Of a stretch of DNA of 64,000 nt, positions 1-9,659 are shown one piece after another. Where the stretch lies: contig OZ220216.1 of NCBI GenBank assembly GCA_964291505.2, positions 2,480,001 to 2,544,000 on the forward strand. The letters are read 5' to 3'. The notes beneath the pieces were generated by a model. It made no database searches. It was not told where the DNA came from and was given only the letters and a program-made list of their open reading frames with translations. This stretch comes from Kistimonas sp964291505 (GTDB taxonomy: Bacteria > Pseudomonadota > Gammaproteobacteria > Pseudomonadales > Endozoicomonadaceae). The stretch's first letter is position 1; each line of letters starts with the position of its first letter. The translations under genes were made by a program, and so were the position numbers.

Positions 1-1
1 C

Positions 2-241
2 GCAGGGCTTCGAAACCGATACTGTGAACGGATCGCCCTGCTAGTTGACCCAACCGCTGCCGACAACTGGCTGGATACCGACATCTACAGCCTCGGCCTG
101 CGCATCAGCGAACGATTCCAGCGTGACGGTCAAACCCTCTGGTTCTGCACCTACGACATCGCCTCCTACAAAACCACACCGGACTGGCTGAACGCAAAAC
201 ACTGGGCCAACCCGGAACATTTTGGCAAATATTGGTGGTAA
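2..241 (+). CDS. Hypothetical protein, C-terminal fragment
   Basis: An open frame enters from the left edge and ends at TAA 239-241, leaving about 79 residues. The fragment is rich in aromatic residues and ends in FGKYWW. It has LVDPTAADNW near its start and WFCTYDIASYKTTPDWL in the middle. It looks like a conserved soluble domain, but I do not recognise the family. It lies only 10 bases upstream of ychJ on the same strand, so the two are probably co-transcribed. The start lies outside the window. Confidence 0.6.
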   Translation, partial: AGLRNRYCERIALLVDPTAADNWLDTDIYSLGLRISERFQRDGQTLWFCTYDIASYKTTPDWLNAKHWANPEHFGKYWW

Positions 242-250
242 CACCGTCTT

Positions 251-736
251 ATGACTGAACAACACATCTGCCCCTGCGGTACTGGTACCGCCTATGATGA
301 CTGCTGCGCCCATTTTCATCGTGGCGATGCCCGTCCGGAAACCGCTGAACAACTGATGCGTTCCCGCTACAGCGCCTGGGCGCTGGGACTGATTGATTAC
401 ATCATCGCCACCACCCGGCCCAGCCAGCAACGTTACCTGCAGCGCAAGGCGCTGGAAGAGTGGGCTGATGCGACAGAATGGCAGCAACTGGAAATTGTCG
501 ATACTCACCAAGGGCAAGCTGAAGACACCGCAGGCGAGGTGGAATTCCGGGCGACCTACCGCTTAAAAGCCAACGGTAAAACCGATGTTCACCAGGAGCG
601 ATCTTCATTTATTCGTGAAGACGATCAATGGTTCTTTATTGACCCGACTAGCGCAACAGGCTCAAATACCGGTCGAAACGATCCTTGCCCTTGCGGAAGT
701 GGCAAGAAGTACAAGAAGTGCTGTATGAACAAATAA
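251..736 (+). CDS. ychJ: YchJ family protein with two SEC-C-like metal motifs
   Basis: The 161-residue length is close to the usual YchJ (UPF0225) size. An N-terminal Cys cluster has C7, C9, C18 and C19. The central part, with AEQLMRSRYSAW, is the typical NTF2-like core of the family. A C-terminal SEC-C zinc motif (CPCGSGKKYKKCC, C146/C148/C157/C158) closes the protein. SEC-C motifs bind zinc in SecA and in several uncharacterised proteins; the cellular role of YchJ is not established. The start ATG follows the partial upstream gene by ten bases. Family assignment is secure, function is not. Confidence 0.92.
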   Translation: MTEQHICPCGTGTAYDDCCAHFHRGDARPETAEQLMRSRYSAWALGLIDYIIATTRPSQQRYLQRKALEEWADATEWQQLEIVDTHQGQAEDTAGEVEFRATYRLKANGKTDVHQERSSFIREDDQWFFIDPTSATGSNTGRNDPCPCGSGKKYKKCCMNK

Positions 737-838
737 TCTGATATAGAAAACCAACCTGAATCAGCAATAGTCGTCGTTTAGACTTATCCCGACTGTTAGT
801 TTCTCAAGAAACGTCATTTCTAGGGAAGGCCTGAACGA

Positions 839-2095
839 CTACTCTTGCAATTCAGCCGTGACGAGTACCCCATACTCAGATACAAGCTTCTCAAAAACGC
901 TCTCCATGAGAATCTGACACCAATCATGCTCAACAGGCTCTCCTTTTGATTTTTCTTGATAACTGACTTGCACTCTCTCTTTAGCCTGACGCATCAATCG
1001 TATTTTTTCCTTTCCCTTCAAACTAGCAGCGCCTTGCTCAATCAACTGTTTTTCTCTGGCCAATTTACAGCAAAAGACGTAGATTTTCTGACCATCCTCA
1101 TATGGAGAGTCTGAACTTAAGTAATTCCATACATCATACATACGTTTATTACAAACACACTTTTCTTCACCAGAGATCTTTTTTACATCACTATTGAGGC
1201 GCGCCATTAATACACACATATCAGCATGATATTTATCAACCACTCCCTCTATAAAGGATTTATTAAAATTTTCAGACGCATCTTCAGAATAAACCTTACG
1301 AACTATATTATCAGCAGCCCTCTGAATATAATCCCTTTTGACTTTATCAATATTGGCAAGTATACCTATAACACGTGGATCACGCTCTAACGGCTTACCG
1401 CCAGTTAATCGCCCCATTTCATGGTCATATTCACACCATCTATCTTCCCTAACTTGTTTCTCCATAAACATTTGAATCGAAGTCAAAAGCGCAACATAAT
1501 CTGCGTGACCGACTTCTTTAACGAAGCTGATTTTATCATCATGCAGTGAAGCTAGTAATCCTTTAAATTCTTCATGACAAGCCGTATAAGTAGAACAATC
1601 AGGCAAATCCAGTAACTTTACTATGTAAAAGCGCGCCACAGCAAAAAGCCCTCTACATTTAAATCTTAGTGAACCTTTAAGCTCTCTTTCAACCTTATCA
1701 AAAATAGATTTAAGCTCCGCTATATTTCTAAATGCATCATTAATATCATTCTCTTTCATCAGAACCTGAATTCCCCTAGGAAAATATTCAATTTTTTCTC
1801 GACAAAAAAACTCCATCATTACAAGAGGAAAGTTCTTTTTAAAAAAATCCGTAGCATAAATAGCTTTCCGTATTTTATGTAATGTTATGGGTTTTTCGAC
1901 AGATCGTGATGTCAATTGGCGAAGCTTTTCAGCGAGGCTATCTTGCTCCTTCGAAAAACTTTCCACATTAGTGACCGTTACAAGACGTTCATTCATATAT
2001 GCATAAACCGTCTCTTTTCTATCCGCTTTAATCTCGCGATAAGCCAGATAAAGTGGATCTGTGAAAAATGGGGGAGTGACTGCGCTCATTGCCAT
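839..2095 (-). CDS. Orphan helical protein, function unknown
   Basis: This 418-residue protein is not recognised. It is rich in Lys, Glu and Leu, appears mostly alpha-helical, and has no signal peptide or clear membrane segment. Several cysteines occur, including CVC near residue 310 and FCC near residue 345. The DNA is clearly more AT-rich than ychJ or the TRAP genes beside it, with long A/T runs, which suggests acquisition or relaxed selection. It is transcribed alone, against its neighbours. The ribosome site before the first ATG is weak, and a second ATG two codons later is possible. A host-directed effector is only a guess from composition and context. Confidence 0.6.
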   Translation of the reverse strand: MAMSAVTPPFFTDPLYLAYREIKADRKETVYAYMNERLVTVTNVESFSKEQDSLAEKLRQLTSRSVEKPITLHKIRKAIYATDFFKKNFPLVMMEFFCREKIEYFPRGIQVLMKENDINDAFRNIAELKSIFDKVERELKGSLRFKCRGLFAVARFYIVKLLDLPDCSTYTACHEEFKGLLASLHDDKISFVKEVGHADYVALLTSIQMFMEKQVREDRWCEYDHEMGRLTGGKPLERDPRVIGILANIDKVKRDYIQRAADNIVRKVYSEDASENFNKSFIEGVVDKYHADMCVLMARLNSDVKKISGEEKCVCNKRMYDVWNYLSSDSPYEDGQKIYVFCCKLAREKQLIEQGAASLKGKEKIRLMRQAKERVQVSYQEKSKGEPVEHDWCQILMESVFEKLVSEYGVLVTAELQE

Positions 2096-2461
2096 TGGAT
2101 AGCTGCCTATGTCGGGTTGTTACATGATTGACGCACATTGCTATCAAAAGTTCATAACCACTCCGACCGCAACATCATCAATATCATCCCGCATCAGACA
2201 TCTTGTTCAGCAACAATATTACCTGATAGTATGCGTAACACTACGGATAGCGCTTCGGTCGCAACAGGCTGAAAGCTGGATCTCAGCCCGCCATAACAAC
2301 ATCATCGACCTCCATGAGTCATGGGGCGCCGGTGACACAAAAACAACATACCCCACGGCAGGTCGTGTCCTGCACACTGCACGCCACAACAACAGACTGC
2401 TAACAGTCAGACAACGTGCGGTTACTGTCGTGGATATTGATAAACCTGACAGGGGGAACCT
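2096..2461. other. Intergenic region between divergent genes
   Basis: This 366-base stretch separates the orphan gene on the minus strand from the TAXI receptor on the plus strand and must hold both promoters. The only long plus frame (2109-2471) has an implausible composition and overlaps the receptor start, so I do not call it a gene. The AGGGGGAA at 2450-2457 is the likely ribosome site for the receptor. I see no RNA gene or repeat. Confidence 0.5.
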
Positions 2462-3436
2462 ATGTCGATAGTCAAGAAAGTCAGCCTTGCCCTATGCACT
2501 GCAGGTCTTGCCGCCGCAGCAATGAGTGCCCAGGCCGCTGAACGCCAGTTTGTCACCATTGGCACCGGTGGTGTTACCGGCGTTTATTATCCCACCGGTG
2601 GCGCGATCTGCCGCTTGGTGAACAAGGACCGCAAAGAACACAAAATCCGTTGTTCCGTGGAAAGCACCGGCGGCTCCATCTACAACATCAACACCATGCG
2701 CGGCGGTGAGCTGGATCTGGGCGTTGCACAGTCAGACTGGCAGTTCCACGGCCTGAACGGCACCAGCAAGTTTGAAGCCCAGGGTCCCTACGGCGACCTG
2801 CGTGCTGTTTTCTCTCTGCATCCTGAGCCCTTCACTGTCGTTGCCCGGAAAGACTCCGGCATCAAAACCTTTGAAGACCTCAAGGGTAAGCGTGTGAATA
2901 TTGGCAACCCCGGCTCCGGCCAGCGCGGCACCCTGGAACAGCTGCTCAAGGAATACAACTGGACCTTTGATGATTTCAAACTCGCCACCGAACTGAAGTC
3001 TGCAGAGCAGTCCAAGGCACTGTGTGATAACAAGATCGACGCCTTTGTCTTTGTTGCCGGCCACCCCAGCGGCTCTATCAAGGAAGCAACCACCTCCTGT
3101 GAAGCTGTGATCGTACCGGTCGATGGCCCACAGGTCGATGCACTGCTGGCTGATGCACCCTATTACCGCAAAGCTACCATCCCGGGCGGCATGTACCAGG
3201 GCACACCTGATGACGTCACTACCTTTGGTGTCGCTGCAACTTTCGTCAGCTCCACCAATACCTCATCGGATGTCGTCTACCAGATCGTCAAGTCTGTCTT
3301 CGACAATTTCGACGATTTCAAAAAACTCCACCAGGCCTTCGCCCATCTGAAGAAAGAAGACATGGTGTCACAAGGTCTCTCCGCGCCCCTGCATGAGGGT
3401 GCCGAGCGTTACTTCAAGGAAGCGGGTCTGCTGTAA
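2462..3436 (+). CDS. TRAP transporter TAXI-family solute receptor
   Basis: A periplasmic binding protein of 324 residues. A signal peptide ends at AQA (about residue 25), followed by the TAXI signature FVTIGTGGVTGVYYPTGGAI. Later motifs include GGSIYNINTMRGGELDLGVAQSD and KGKRVNIGNPGSGQRGT, typical of TAXI receptors that capture small organic anions such as glutamate or 2-oxoglutarate. The substrate here cannot be read from sequence. The start has a good AGGGGGAA site. The fused TRAP permease follows after about 155 bases, so the two form one secondary uptake system driven by an ion gradient. Confidence 0.95.
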   Translation: MSIVKKVSLALCTAGLAAAAMSAQAAERQFVTIGTGGVTGVYYPTGGAICRLVNKDRKEHKIRCSVESTGGSIYNINTMRGGELDLGVAQSDWQFHGLNGTSKFEAQGPYGDLRAVFSLHPEPFTVVARKDSGIKTFEDLKGKRVNIGNPGSGQRGTLEQLLKEYNWTFDDFKLATELKSAEQSKALCDNKIDAFVFVAGHPSGSIKEATTSCEAVIVPVDGPQVDALLADAPYYRKATIPGGMYQGTPDDVTTFGVAATFVSSTNTSSDVVYQIVKSVFDNFDDFKKLHQAFAHLKKEDMVSQGLSAPLHEGAERYFKEAGLL

Positions 3437-3592
3437 TCCCGTCCTTCCTCTGTCAGACAACGACCTGTCATCGTCGTTGTCTGACAGGATTTTCCCATCC
3501 CATGCTCGCGACCTGCATGACGGGATTTCACCAGGGAAACAGCAGCCCGAAAACGGCCATCCCTGATGCCAACCAGACAGGCTAACGAGACC

Positions 3593-6202
3593 ATGAGCGA
3601 CACCAGAATACCCGAATCTGTGCAATCCACCGCACAGCAGATTGTCGATGAAGCCGATTCCGGCGCCCGCAGACTGAGCGGACTTCCAGGCAAACTATTG
3701 CTGGTCACCGCCCTTTGCTGGTCACTGTTTCAACTGTGGTATGCATCACCACTGCCGTTTATTTTTGATTTTTTCATCCTGAATGACACGGAAGCACGGG
3801 CTATTCACCTCGCCTTTGCTATCTTCATGGCGTTTCTTGCCTGCCCGGCCCTGAAAGGCTCTCCCCGTAACAAGGTACCCGCGCAAGACTGGCTGCTGGC
3901 ACTGGTCGGCGGCTTCAGTGCTGCTTACATTTTCCTTTTCTACGATTCCCTGGCCGAACGGGCCGGAGCTCCGATCACAACAGACCTGATATTTGCCGGC
4001 ATCGGTATTCTGCTACTACTGGAGGCGACCCGCCGGGCACTGGGGCCGCCACTTATGTGTGTAGCCGCCCTGTTTCTTGTTTATGTGTTTGCTGGTCAGC
4101 ATATGCCTGAAGTCATTGCCCACAAGGGCGCCAGCCTTAACAAAGCACTGTCGCATTTCTGGCTGACGACTGAGGGTGTATTTGGCGTTGCACTTGGCGT
4201 CTCGACCAACTTTGTTTTCCTGTTTGTTCTATTTGGGGCATTACTGGATCGTGCCGGCGCCGGTCAATATTTTATCCGCGTCGCCTTTTCCCTGCTGGGG
4301 CACCTGAAAGGCGGACCTGCCAAAGCAGCGGTAGTCTCATCCGGACTCAGTGGCATTATTTCCGGTTCCAGTATTGCCAACGTAGTGACCACCGGCACAT
4401 TCACTATCCCGCTGATGAAACGGGTAGGTTTTCCCGGTACCAAGGCGGGTGCTATTGAAGTCGCGGCTTCCACCAACGGACAGCTGACACCACCCATCAT
4501 GGGGGCTGCAGCATTCCTGATGGTCGAGTATGTCGGGATTTCTTACCTGGAAGTGATTAAGAGCGCTATTCTGCCCGCCGCGATTTCATACATTGCACTT
4601 TTCTATATCGTGCATCTGGAAGCGGTGAAAGCAGGGATGGAGGGTCTTCCTCGCCGAAATAACCCGGGCCTGCTGCGGTCACTGCTGTCTTTCAGCGGTA
4701 CCATTCTGGGACTCTGCGTCCTGAGCCTGGCAGTGTATTACGGCATTGGCTGGACCAAGACAGTCTTTGGCGATGCCGCGACCTGGATAGTGGCCACAGG
4801 GGTTCTACTCGCCTACCTGGGATTGACCTGGCTGGCTTCACGTTCACCAGAAAATCATTTTGAGCAGAATGACAGCGAAGTGCTGGAAATGCCACCAGTC
4901 GGCCCGACGGTTCTGAGTGGCCTGCATTTCCTGTTACCCATCGTCGTATTGATCTGGTGTATCGCCGTTGAACGTTTCTCTCCGGGTCTGTCGGCATTCT
5001 GGGCGACCGTCTTTTTGATTGGCATTGTCGTAACGCAACGCCCACTGATTACGTTCTTCCAGAAAACCGGCTCAGTTTCAGCAGCTTTGTCTGACGGTAT
5101 CACTGACTTGCTTCAGGGTTTGGTCAGCGGTGCACGTAACATGGTGGGGATCGGTGTAGCCACGGCCGCAGCCGGCATTGTGGTCGGCGCAGTAACACTG
5201 ACCGGTATCGGGCAGGTAATGACGGAGTTCGTCGAATTCATCGCCAGCGGCAACATTCTGCTCATGCTGATCTTTACTGCCGTGATCAGTCTGTTACTGG
5301 GCATGGGATTACCGACAACGGCCAACTATATTGTGGTATCCACACTGATGGCGCCTGTTATCGTCACACTGGGAGCCCAACATGGCCTGATTGTCCCGTT
5401 GATCGCCGTGCATCTCTTCGTGTTCTATTTCGGCATACTGGCCGACGACACGCCACCGGTTGGCCTGGCAGCCTTTGCGGCAGCTGCCATTGCCAAAAGC
5501 GATCCCATTCGCACTGGTATTCAGGGTTTTACGTACGACATCCGTACAGCCATCCTGCCGTTTATGTTCATCTTTAATACGGAGCTGCTACTGATCGGCA
5601 TTACCAGTATTGGGCACCTGATACTGGTCGTCTCTAGCGCATTGGCTGCAATGCTGGTCTTTGCCACGGCAACACAGGGTTACTGGTTAACCCGAACCCG
5701 TTGGTATGAAACAATTCTCCTACTGGTTATAGCCTTTGTGCTCTTCCGCCCCGGCTTTATCTGGGACCGGTTCTGGCCAGAGCGTATGGATCTGCCAGGC
5801 ACTGCCCTGTATCAACAGCTGGAAACACTACCCGATAATGCTGACATTCGCCTGAGGGTTGCAGGCGAAACGCTGGAAGGGAAAGCAGTTGAAAAGACGA
5901 TTCTTCTGCCAACAGGCAGTGGTTCTGTTGATGACCGACTGGCGATCATGGGGCTGGATCTCATAGAAGACGGCAACAGCCTGTTAGTCGACAATATTGA
6001 ATTCGGCTCTGCCGCAGAAAAAGCCGGCCTGGATTTTGACTGGCAAATTCTGCATGTAGAAACCGATAATACAGAACGTCCTGCCAAGCAATGGCTGTAT
6101 TTACCCACATTGTTATTACTGGCGGTAATTTATCTGGGTCAGCGTCGCCGACGTGATCAAAACCGTCCGCAGCTCAACACAAGGGAAACGGTAACAACCT
6201 GA
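3593..6202 (+). CDS. TRAP transporter fused permease (4TM/12TM) with C-terminal DUF3394
   Basis: The permease partner of the TAXI receptor. The N-terminal third carries the small-subunit (DctQ-like) helices and the middle the large DctM-type segment, with conserved GIISGSSIANVVTTGTFTIP and MGLPTTANYIVVSTLMAPV. After about residue 720 comes a periplasmic DUF3394-like domain with a PDZ-like FGSAAEKAGLDFDW, ending in one more helix and a basic RRRRR-type tail. I prefer the ATG at 3593 (MSDTRIPES) over one nine codons upstream at 3566, because it matches the usual amino end. Product is about 869 residues. A strong hairpin follows the stop. Confidence 0.94.
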   Translation: MSDTRIPESVQSTAQQIVDEADSGARRLSGLPGKLLLVTALCWSLFQLWYASPLPFIFDFFILNDTEARAIHLAFAIFMAFLACPALKGSPRNKVPAQDWLLALVGGFSAAYIFLFYDSLAERAGAPITTDLIFAGIGILLLLEATRRALGPPLMCVAALFLVYVFAGQHMPEVIAHKGASLNKALSHFWLTTEGVFGVALGVSTNFVFLFVLFGALLDRAGAGQYFIRVAFSLLGHLKGGPAKAAVVSSGLSGIISGSSIANVVTTGTFTIPLMKRVGFPGTKAGAIEVAASTNGQLTPPIMGAAAFLMVEYVGISYLEVIKSAILPAAISYIALFYIVHLEAVKAGMEGLPRRNNPGLLRSLLSFSGTILGLCVLSLAVYYGIGWTKTVFGDAATWIVATGVLLAYLGLTWLASRSPENHFEQNDSEVLEMPPVGPTVLSGLHFLLPIVVLIWCIAVERFSPGLSAFWATVFLIGIVVTQRPLITFFQKTGSVSAALSDGITDLLQGLVSGARNMVGIGVATAAAGIVVGAVTLTGIGQVMTEFVEFIASGNILLMLIFTAVISLLLGMGLPTTANYIVVSTLMAPVIVTLGAQHGLIVPLIAVHLFVFYFGILADDTPPVGLAAFAAAAIAKSDPIRTGIQGFTYDIRTAILPFMFIFNTELLLIGITSIGHLILVVSSALAAMLVFATATQGYWLTRTRWYETILLLVIAFVLFRPGFIWDRFWPERMDLPGTALYQQLETLPDNADIRLRVAGETLEGKAVEKTILLPTGSGSVDDRLAIMGLDLIEDGNSLLVDNIEFGSAAEKAGLDFDWQILHVETDNTERPAKQWLYLPTLLLLAVIYLGQRRRRDQNRPQLNTRETVTT

Positions 6203-6208
6203 CCTGAA

Positions 6209-6246
6209 AAGCCATCAGGGTATGGTTATACCCTGATGGCTTGTCG
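6209..6246 (+). terminator. Intrinsic terminator after the TRAP permease
   Basis: A perfect 15-bp stem (6209-6223 with 6228-6242) closes a 4-base loop. It starts six bases after the permease stop and is followed by a short T-rich stretch. dinB converges from the other side, so it may serve both directions. Confidence 0.8.
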
Positions 6247-6293
6247 CTTTATCCAGTCAATAAAAAATGCATCATCACTTGACGCTAACGGGA

Positions 6294-7382
6294 TCAGGAT
6301 TCGAACAACTCCAACTGTGCCTGGGCTTCCGGGGGTTTCAAATCATGAAGCCTGAAACCGACGCCAAGTAGCCTGACCGGTTTTTCCCTTCTCTCCCAGG
6401 CCCTTGTTGCCAACTTGATAAAATAATCCGGTGAATAGAGTTCTTTTTCACTCAATGCACAGAGTTCTTCCAATGTCGTCTGGGTAAAGTCATTGAATTT
6501 GATTTTCACGAACCGTTTTGAGACCGCATATTCCCGCTGGATTTTTTCATAGCGTCGTCTCAACTCATCAAGCAGATCCGGTATCTGAAGTTGTACCTCC
6601 TCGATATCAGGCAGATCATGATCATAGGTGTTTTCAACCGATATCGATTTACGTCGCCAACTGACTTCAACGGGACGCTGATCAATCCCACGGGCCAATT
6701 CATACAGTCGTGAACCAAAGCTGCCGAAGTGCTGTGTCATATCGACCAGTGAAAACTGCCGCAAGTCTTCACAGGTTTCTACCCCCATCCGCTTAAGGCG
6801 TGCGGCGGTTGCCTTACCTACGCCATGCAGCTTGCGCACAGGCAACTGCCGGACAAAATCGTCGATTTGATCAGGGGTGACCACACAAAGCCCATCCGGC
6901 TTATTCCAGTCACTGGCAATCTTGGCCAGAAACTTGTTAGGCGCCACACCGGCTGAAACCGTGATATGGGTCGCTTCCTTGACTCGTGCCCGTATTTCAC
7001 GGGCAATCAGAGTACCGCTGCCATGACACTTATCGCACTCCGTCACATCCAGATAAGCCTCATCCAGTGACAGTGGCTCGATCAGGTCAGTGTAATCCGC
7101 GAAGATCCGGTGAATATCACGGGAAACGGCCTTATAAAGATCAAAGCGTGGTTTGAGAATAATCAGGTCAGGGCAAAGCTTTCGGGCATAGGCCGATGCC
7201 ATAGCAGAATGGATGCCGAAAGCACGGGCTTCATAGTTGCAGGTCGCGATCACACCGCGCTGATCTGGCATGCCGCCCACCGCAACCGGACGCCCCCGGA
7301 GGTCGGGATTTTCCCGTATTTCAACCGATGCGTAAAAACAGTCACAATCGACATGGATGATTTTTCGTCCGGTATCCTGCAT
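6294..7382 (-). CDS. dinB: DNA polymerase IV (Y-family translesion polymerase)
   Basis: A 362-residue Y-family polymerase, the usual DinB length. Catalytic acidic residues are visible: D12 in IIHVDCDCFYASVE and D107/E108 in PLSLDEAYLDV. The finger segment has YEARAFGIHSAM, and helix-hairpin-helix segments follow (KLHGVGKATAARLKRMG). The protein ends in QLELF, a canonical beta-clamp binding motif. It performs error-prone synthesis past minor-groove adducts and at stalled forks. It is a single gene, and I saw no clear LexA box in the short upstream gap. Confidence 0.97.
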   Translation of the reverse strand: MQDTGRKIIHVDCDCFYASVEIRENPDLRGRPVAVGGMPDQRGVIATCNYEARAFGIHSAMASAYARKLCPDLIILKPRFDLYKAVSRDIHRIFADYTDLIEPLSLDEAYLDVTECDKCHGSGTLIAREIRARVKEATHITVSAGVAPNKFLAKIASDWNKPDGLCVVTPDQIDDFVRQLPVRKLHGVGKATAARLKRMGVETCEDLRQFSLVDMTQHFGSFGSRLYELARGIDQRPVEVSWRRKSISVENTYDHDLPDIEEVQLQIPDLLDELRRRYEKIQREYAVSKRFVKIKFNDFTQTTLEELCALSEKELYSPDYFIKLATRAWERREKPVRLLGVGFRLHDLKPPEAQAQLELFES

Positions 7383-7523
7383 AAACAGTCAGCTGTTTGA
7401 TCACTCACTCTGGCCATTCTATCACCCGTTACCTGAATAAATGTACAGGCTTATACGAATAAGCTTGCCATCCGTCAGGTTCACTATTTCCCCCATTGAC
7501 AGAGAACGCTAAGGCACACTTCC

Positions 7524-8141
7524 ATGCGCTTGACGATTTTTGACACGCCGGTCATCAGCCACCTGATGGTATTCATTGCCTGGCTGGGCTTGAAGCTGGC
7601 AGGTTGGAAAACCAAAGGGGAAAAACCGGCTATGAGTCGTTATGTACTCATCGGTGCGCCACATACCAGCAACTGGGATTTTCTGCTGTTCATGGCCATT
7701 GCCCTGCGTTTTCGCATCAAGCTGTACTGGCTGGGCAAGGCCTCACTGTTCCGCGGCCCCATGGGACCGATTATGCGCTGGCTAGGCGGTATCCCGGTGT
7801 ATCGTGACCGTAACTGCAACCTGGTGTGCCAAACGGTTGCCGCATTCCGCCGCTATCCCCGGCTGGTACTGGCCCTGAGCCCTGAAGGCACCCGCAGCTA
7901 TGTCAGCGAGTGGAAGACCGGCTTCTACCATATCGCCCGGAAAGCCGGAGTGCCGATCCTGCCCGGTTACCTGGATGCCCGCACCAAGACCGTCGGGCTC
8001 GGCCAGCCCATTCGCCCCACAGGCAATATTACCAAGGATATGGTCTGTATCCGCCAGTTCTACTCTGCCTTTACCGGCATCCGGCCCGAAGGCGCCAACC
8101 CGGCTTCCGTGCCCCTTCACCCCGAGAATGATCCTGCCTGA
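7524..8141 (+). CDS. 1-acyl-sn-glycerol-3-phosphate acyltransferase-like protein
   Basis: A short PlsC-superfamily acyltransferase (205 residues). The catalytic H-x4-D motif is HTSNWD (H47, D52), and the substrate-binding EGTR motif is at 121-124 in ALSPEGTRSYVSEWKTGFY. A hydrophobic stretch near residues 13-27 can sit in the membrane. Members of this small subgroup acylate lysophospholipid-type acceptors; the acceptor here is unknown. It lies about 120 bases upstream of the response regulator on the same strand, with no obvious functional tie. Confidence 0.88.
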   Translation: MRLTIFDTPVISHLMVFIAWLGLKLAGWKTKGEKPAMSRYVLIGAPHTSNWDFLLFMAIALRFRIKLYWLGKASLFRGPMGPIMRWLGGIPVYRDRNCNLVCQTVAAFRRYPRLVLALSPEGTRSYVSEWKTGFYHIARKAGVPILPGYLDARTKTVGLGQPIRPTGNITKDMVCIRQFYSAFTGIRPEGANPASVPLHPENDPA

Positions 8142-8261
8142 ACCAAGCATTCGGCTATATTAGCAATAAAGGAAGGAACCACTCACTGCCAGATCGCTGA
8201 TGAATTGACGGGCACCGGTCCCGGTGGCAATCTGACAACTCGTACAGGAATGGAAGACACC

Positions 8262-8975
8262 ATGACCCATACGATCATCATTGCCGAAGACCACCCGTTG
8301 TTTCGTACCGCGCTGCAGTCAGCCCTTAACCAGGTGCTGGATGATGTCCGGATCATTGAGACCGATACCATCGCCGCCCTGCAACAGGCGCTGGAAGACA
8401 CTCCGAATCCGGACTTGGTACTGCTTGACTTCCATATTCCCGGCGCCCATGGTTTTTCAGCCCTGATGTTCCTGACCGGCCACTATCCGGACGTACCGGT
8501 TCTGGTTATCTCCGCCCGGGAAGAAGAGACCATTATCCTTAAGGCCATTGGCTATGGCGCCTCTGGCTTTATTCCCAAGTCGACACCACTGGATGCCATG
8601 AAGACCGCAATCCAGCAGGTACTTGACGGTAATATCTGGGCACCAGCCAACATCGATCTGAACCGGGATACTGACCGGATCAGCAGTGAGATGGAGGAGA
8701 AGATCGCGTCTCTGACGCCACAACAGTTCCGGGTACTGGGAATGATCAGTGAAGGGATGCTGAACAAACAGATTGCGTTTGACCTGAATGTTTCTGAAGC
8801 CACGATCAAGGCCCACGTCACCGCTATTTTTAAGAAGCTGGGCGTCCGCAACCGTACCCAGGCCGTCATCGCACTGCAGCAGCTGGAAGTGGATTACGAA
8901 GAGACTGAAAACAGTCACGCAGACACTTCCAAAAACTCAGACGATAGCGCTGCTCCTTCTGCACCTGATCTATGA
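8262..8975 (+). CDS. crbR: LuxR-family response regulator, CrbR/ErdR type
   Basis: Two-domain regulator of about 237 residues. The receiver has acidic residues ED at 9-10 and phospho-acceptor D56 in LVLLDFHIP. The C-terminal LuxR helix-turn-helix includes EGMLNKQIAFDLNVSEATIKAHV. I use the ATG at 8262, which has GGAAGA just upstream and begins directly with the receiver strand; a longer frame reaches back to 8205. In Vibrio and Pseudomonas the CrbS/CrbR (MxtR/ErdR) pair activates acs for acetate use. The nearby CrbS-type kinase, actP and acs support that identity. It could still be another orphan LuxR regulator. Confidence 0.82.
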   Translation: MTHTIIIAEDHPLFRTALQSALNQVLDDVRIIETDTIAALQQALEDTPNPDLVLLDFHIPGAHGFSALMFLTGHYPDVPVLVISAREEETIILKAIGYGASGFIPKSTPLDAMKTAIQQVLDGNIWAPANIDLNRDTDRISSEMEEKIASLTPQQFRVLGMISEGMLNKQIAFDLNVSEATIKAHVTAIFKKLGVRNRTQAVIALQQLEVDYEETENSHADTSKNSDDSAAPSAPDL

Positions 8976-9206
8976 TCCTGTCTAAATAGACAAGCCTTTC
9001 ATTTAAATTAAAAACCGGTTGCCTAATAACAACCGGTTCACCATGATTCTCATCCAATAGCAACCCACTCATAAGACAACCCCCTATAAAGCACGCACTA
9101 CTTAGAGACTCACTACCAACCTAACAAAGCAGATAATACTGCTATCAAATACAACACATGGATTGAACACTAAGCCTATATCCATTCTCTACATTGTTCT
9201 TTATGT

Positions 9207-9659
9207 ATGAATTTATTGATTTTCAGTTTACGAGGGCATCACTGCATGAAACAAATTACGACACCCCTTAAAAGTTCACCGATTTCACATCCAGCCGAAC
9301 TTGCTAGTGAATCAAAGACAGATTCAAGAACGAATCAATCAATATCGAAAGTAGATAGCCCAGAAAAACAAATACAAGGCGTTCCATCTACAAGTGACGA
9401 AACCACAATCCTCACAAAGATTGATTTACCTTCAAGGACATGTTCAAGCGAAGAAGAAGCATTGAACTATTTTGCAACCTGGGACGAAACGTATGCGCTA
9501 CAGCCATGCCCATATGAATGCGAAGGAAAACAAGAGAAGCCAAAAGCGCCAATTCGTATACTCATAGAACATTTGTGCCAAGGCCATAATCATAATTACC
9601 CCTACGTGTGTAAGAGCAGCGCACACACACATTTCGCGCTAAAACCCTTCAAAGCATGA
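9207..9659 (+). CDS. Hypothetical protein, zinc-finger-like, upstream half of a split gene
   Basis: A 150-residue product, more AT-rich than its neighbours. The first 90 residues are Ser/Thr/Lys-rich and look disordered. A Cys/His segment follows: CPYEC, then IEHLCQGH, spaced like a loose C2H2 finger (C-x3-C-x16-H-x4-H). The frame closes at TGA 9657-9659 inside the ATG of the next gene. A second ATG at 9246 (MKQITT) could be the true start. The finger-like signal continues better in the overlapping downstream frame, so I suspect this is one gene broken at a CA repeat. Function unknown; eukaryote-like flavour is inference. Confidence 0.5.
   Translation: MNLLIFSLRGHHCMKQITTPLKSSPISHPAELASESKTDSRTNQSISKVDSPEKQIQGVPSTSDETTILTKIDLPSRTCSSEEEALNYFATWDETYALQPCPYECEGKQEKPKAPIRILIEHLCQGHNHNYPYVCKSSAHTHFALKPFKA
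9622..9631 (+). repeat. (CA)5 dinucleotide tract at a probable frameshift
   Basis: Five CA units lie inside the end of the upstream zinc-finger-like frame. Losing one unit would join it in frame to the downstream product and give a single protein of about 260 residues. Below this point the downstream frame is open from 9614 onward. Confidence 0.6.

Noticed and set aside
2109..2471. Plus-strand frame of 120 codons before the TAXI receptor
   Set aside because: No ribosome site, unlikely residue mix and overlap with the well-supported receptor start; probably promoter DNA.
9013..9038. Hairpin AACCGGTTG/CAACCGGTT after crbR as a terminator
   Set aside because: No T run follows on the plus strand; the T-rich side faces the minus strand, where no gene ends.
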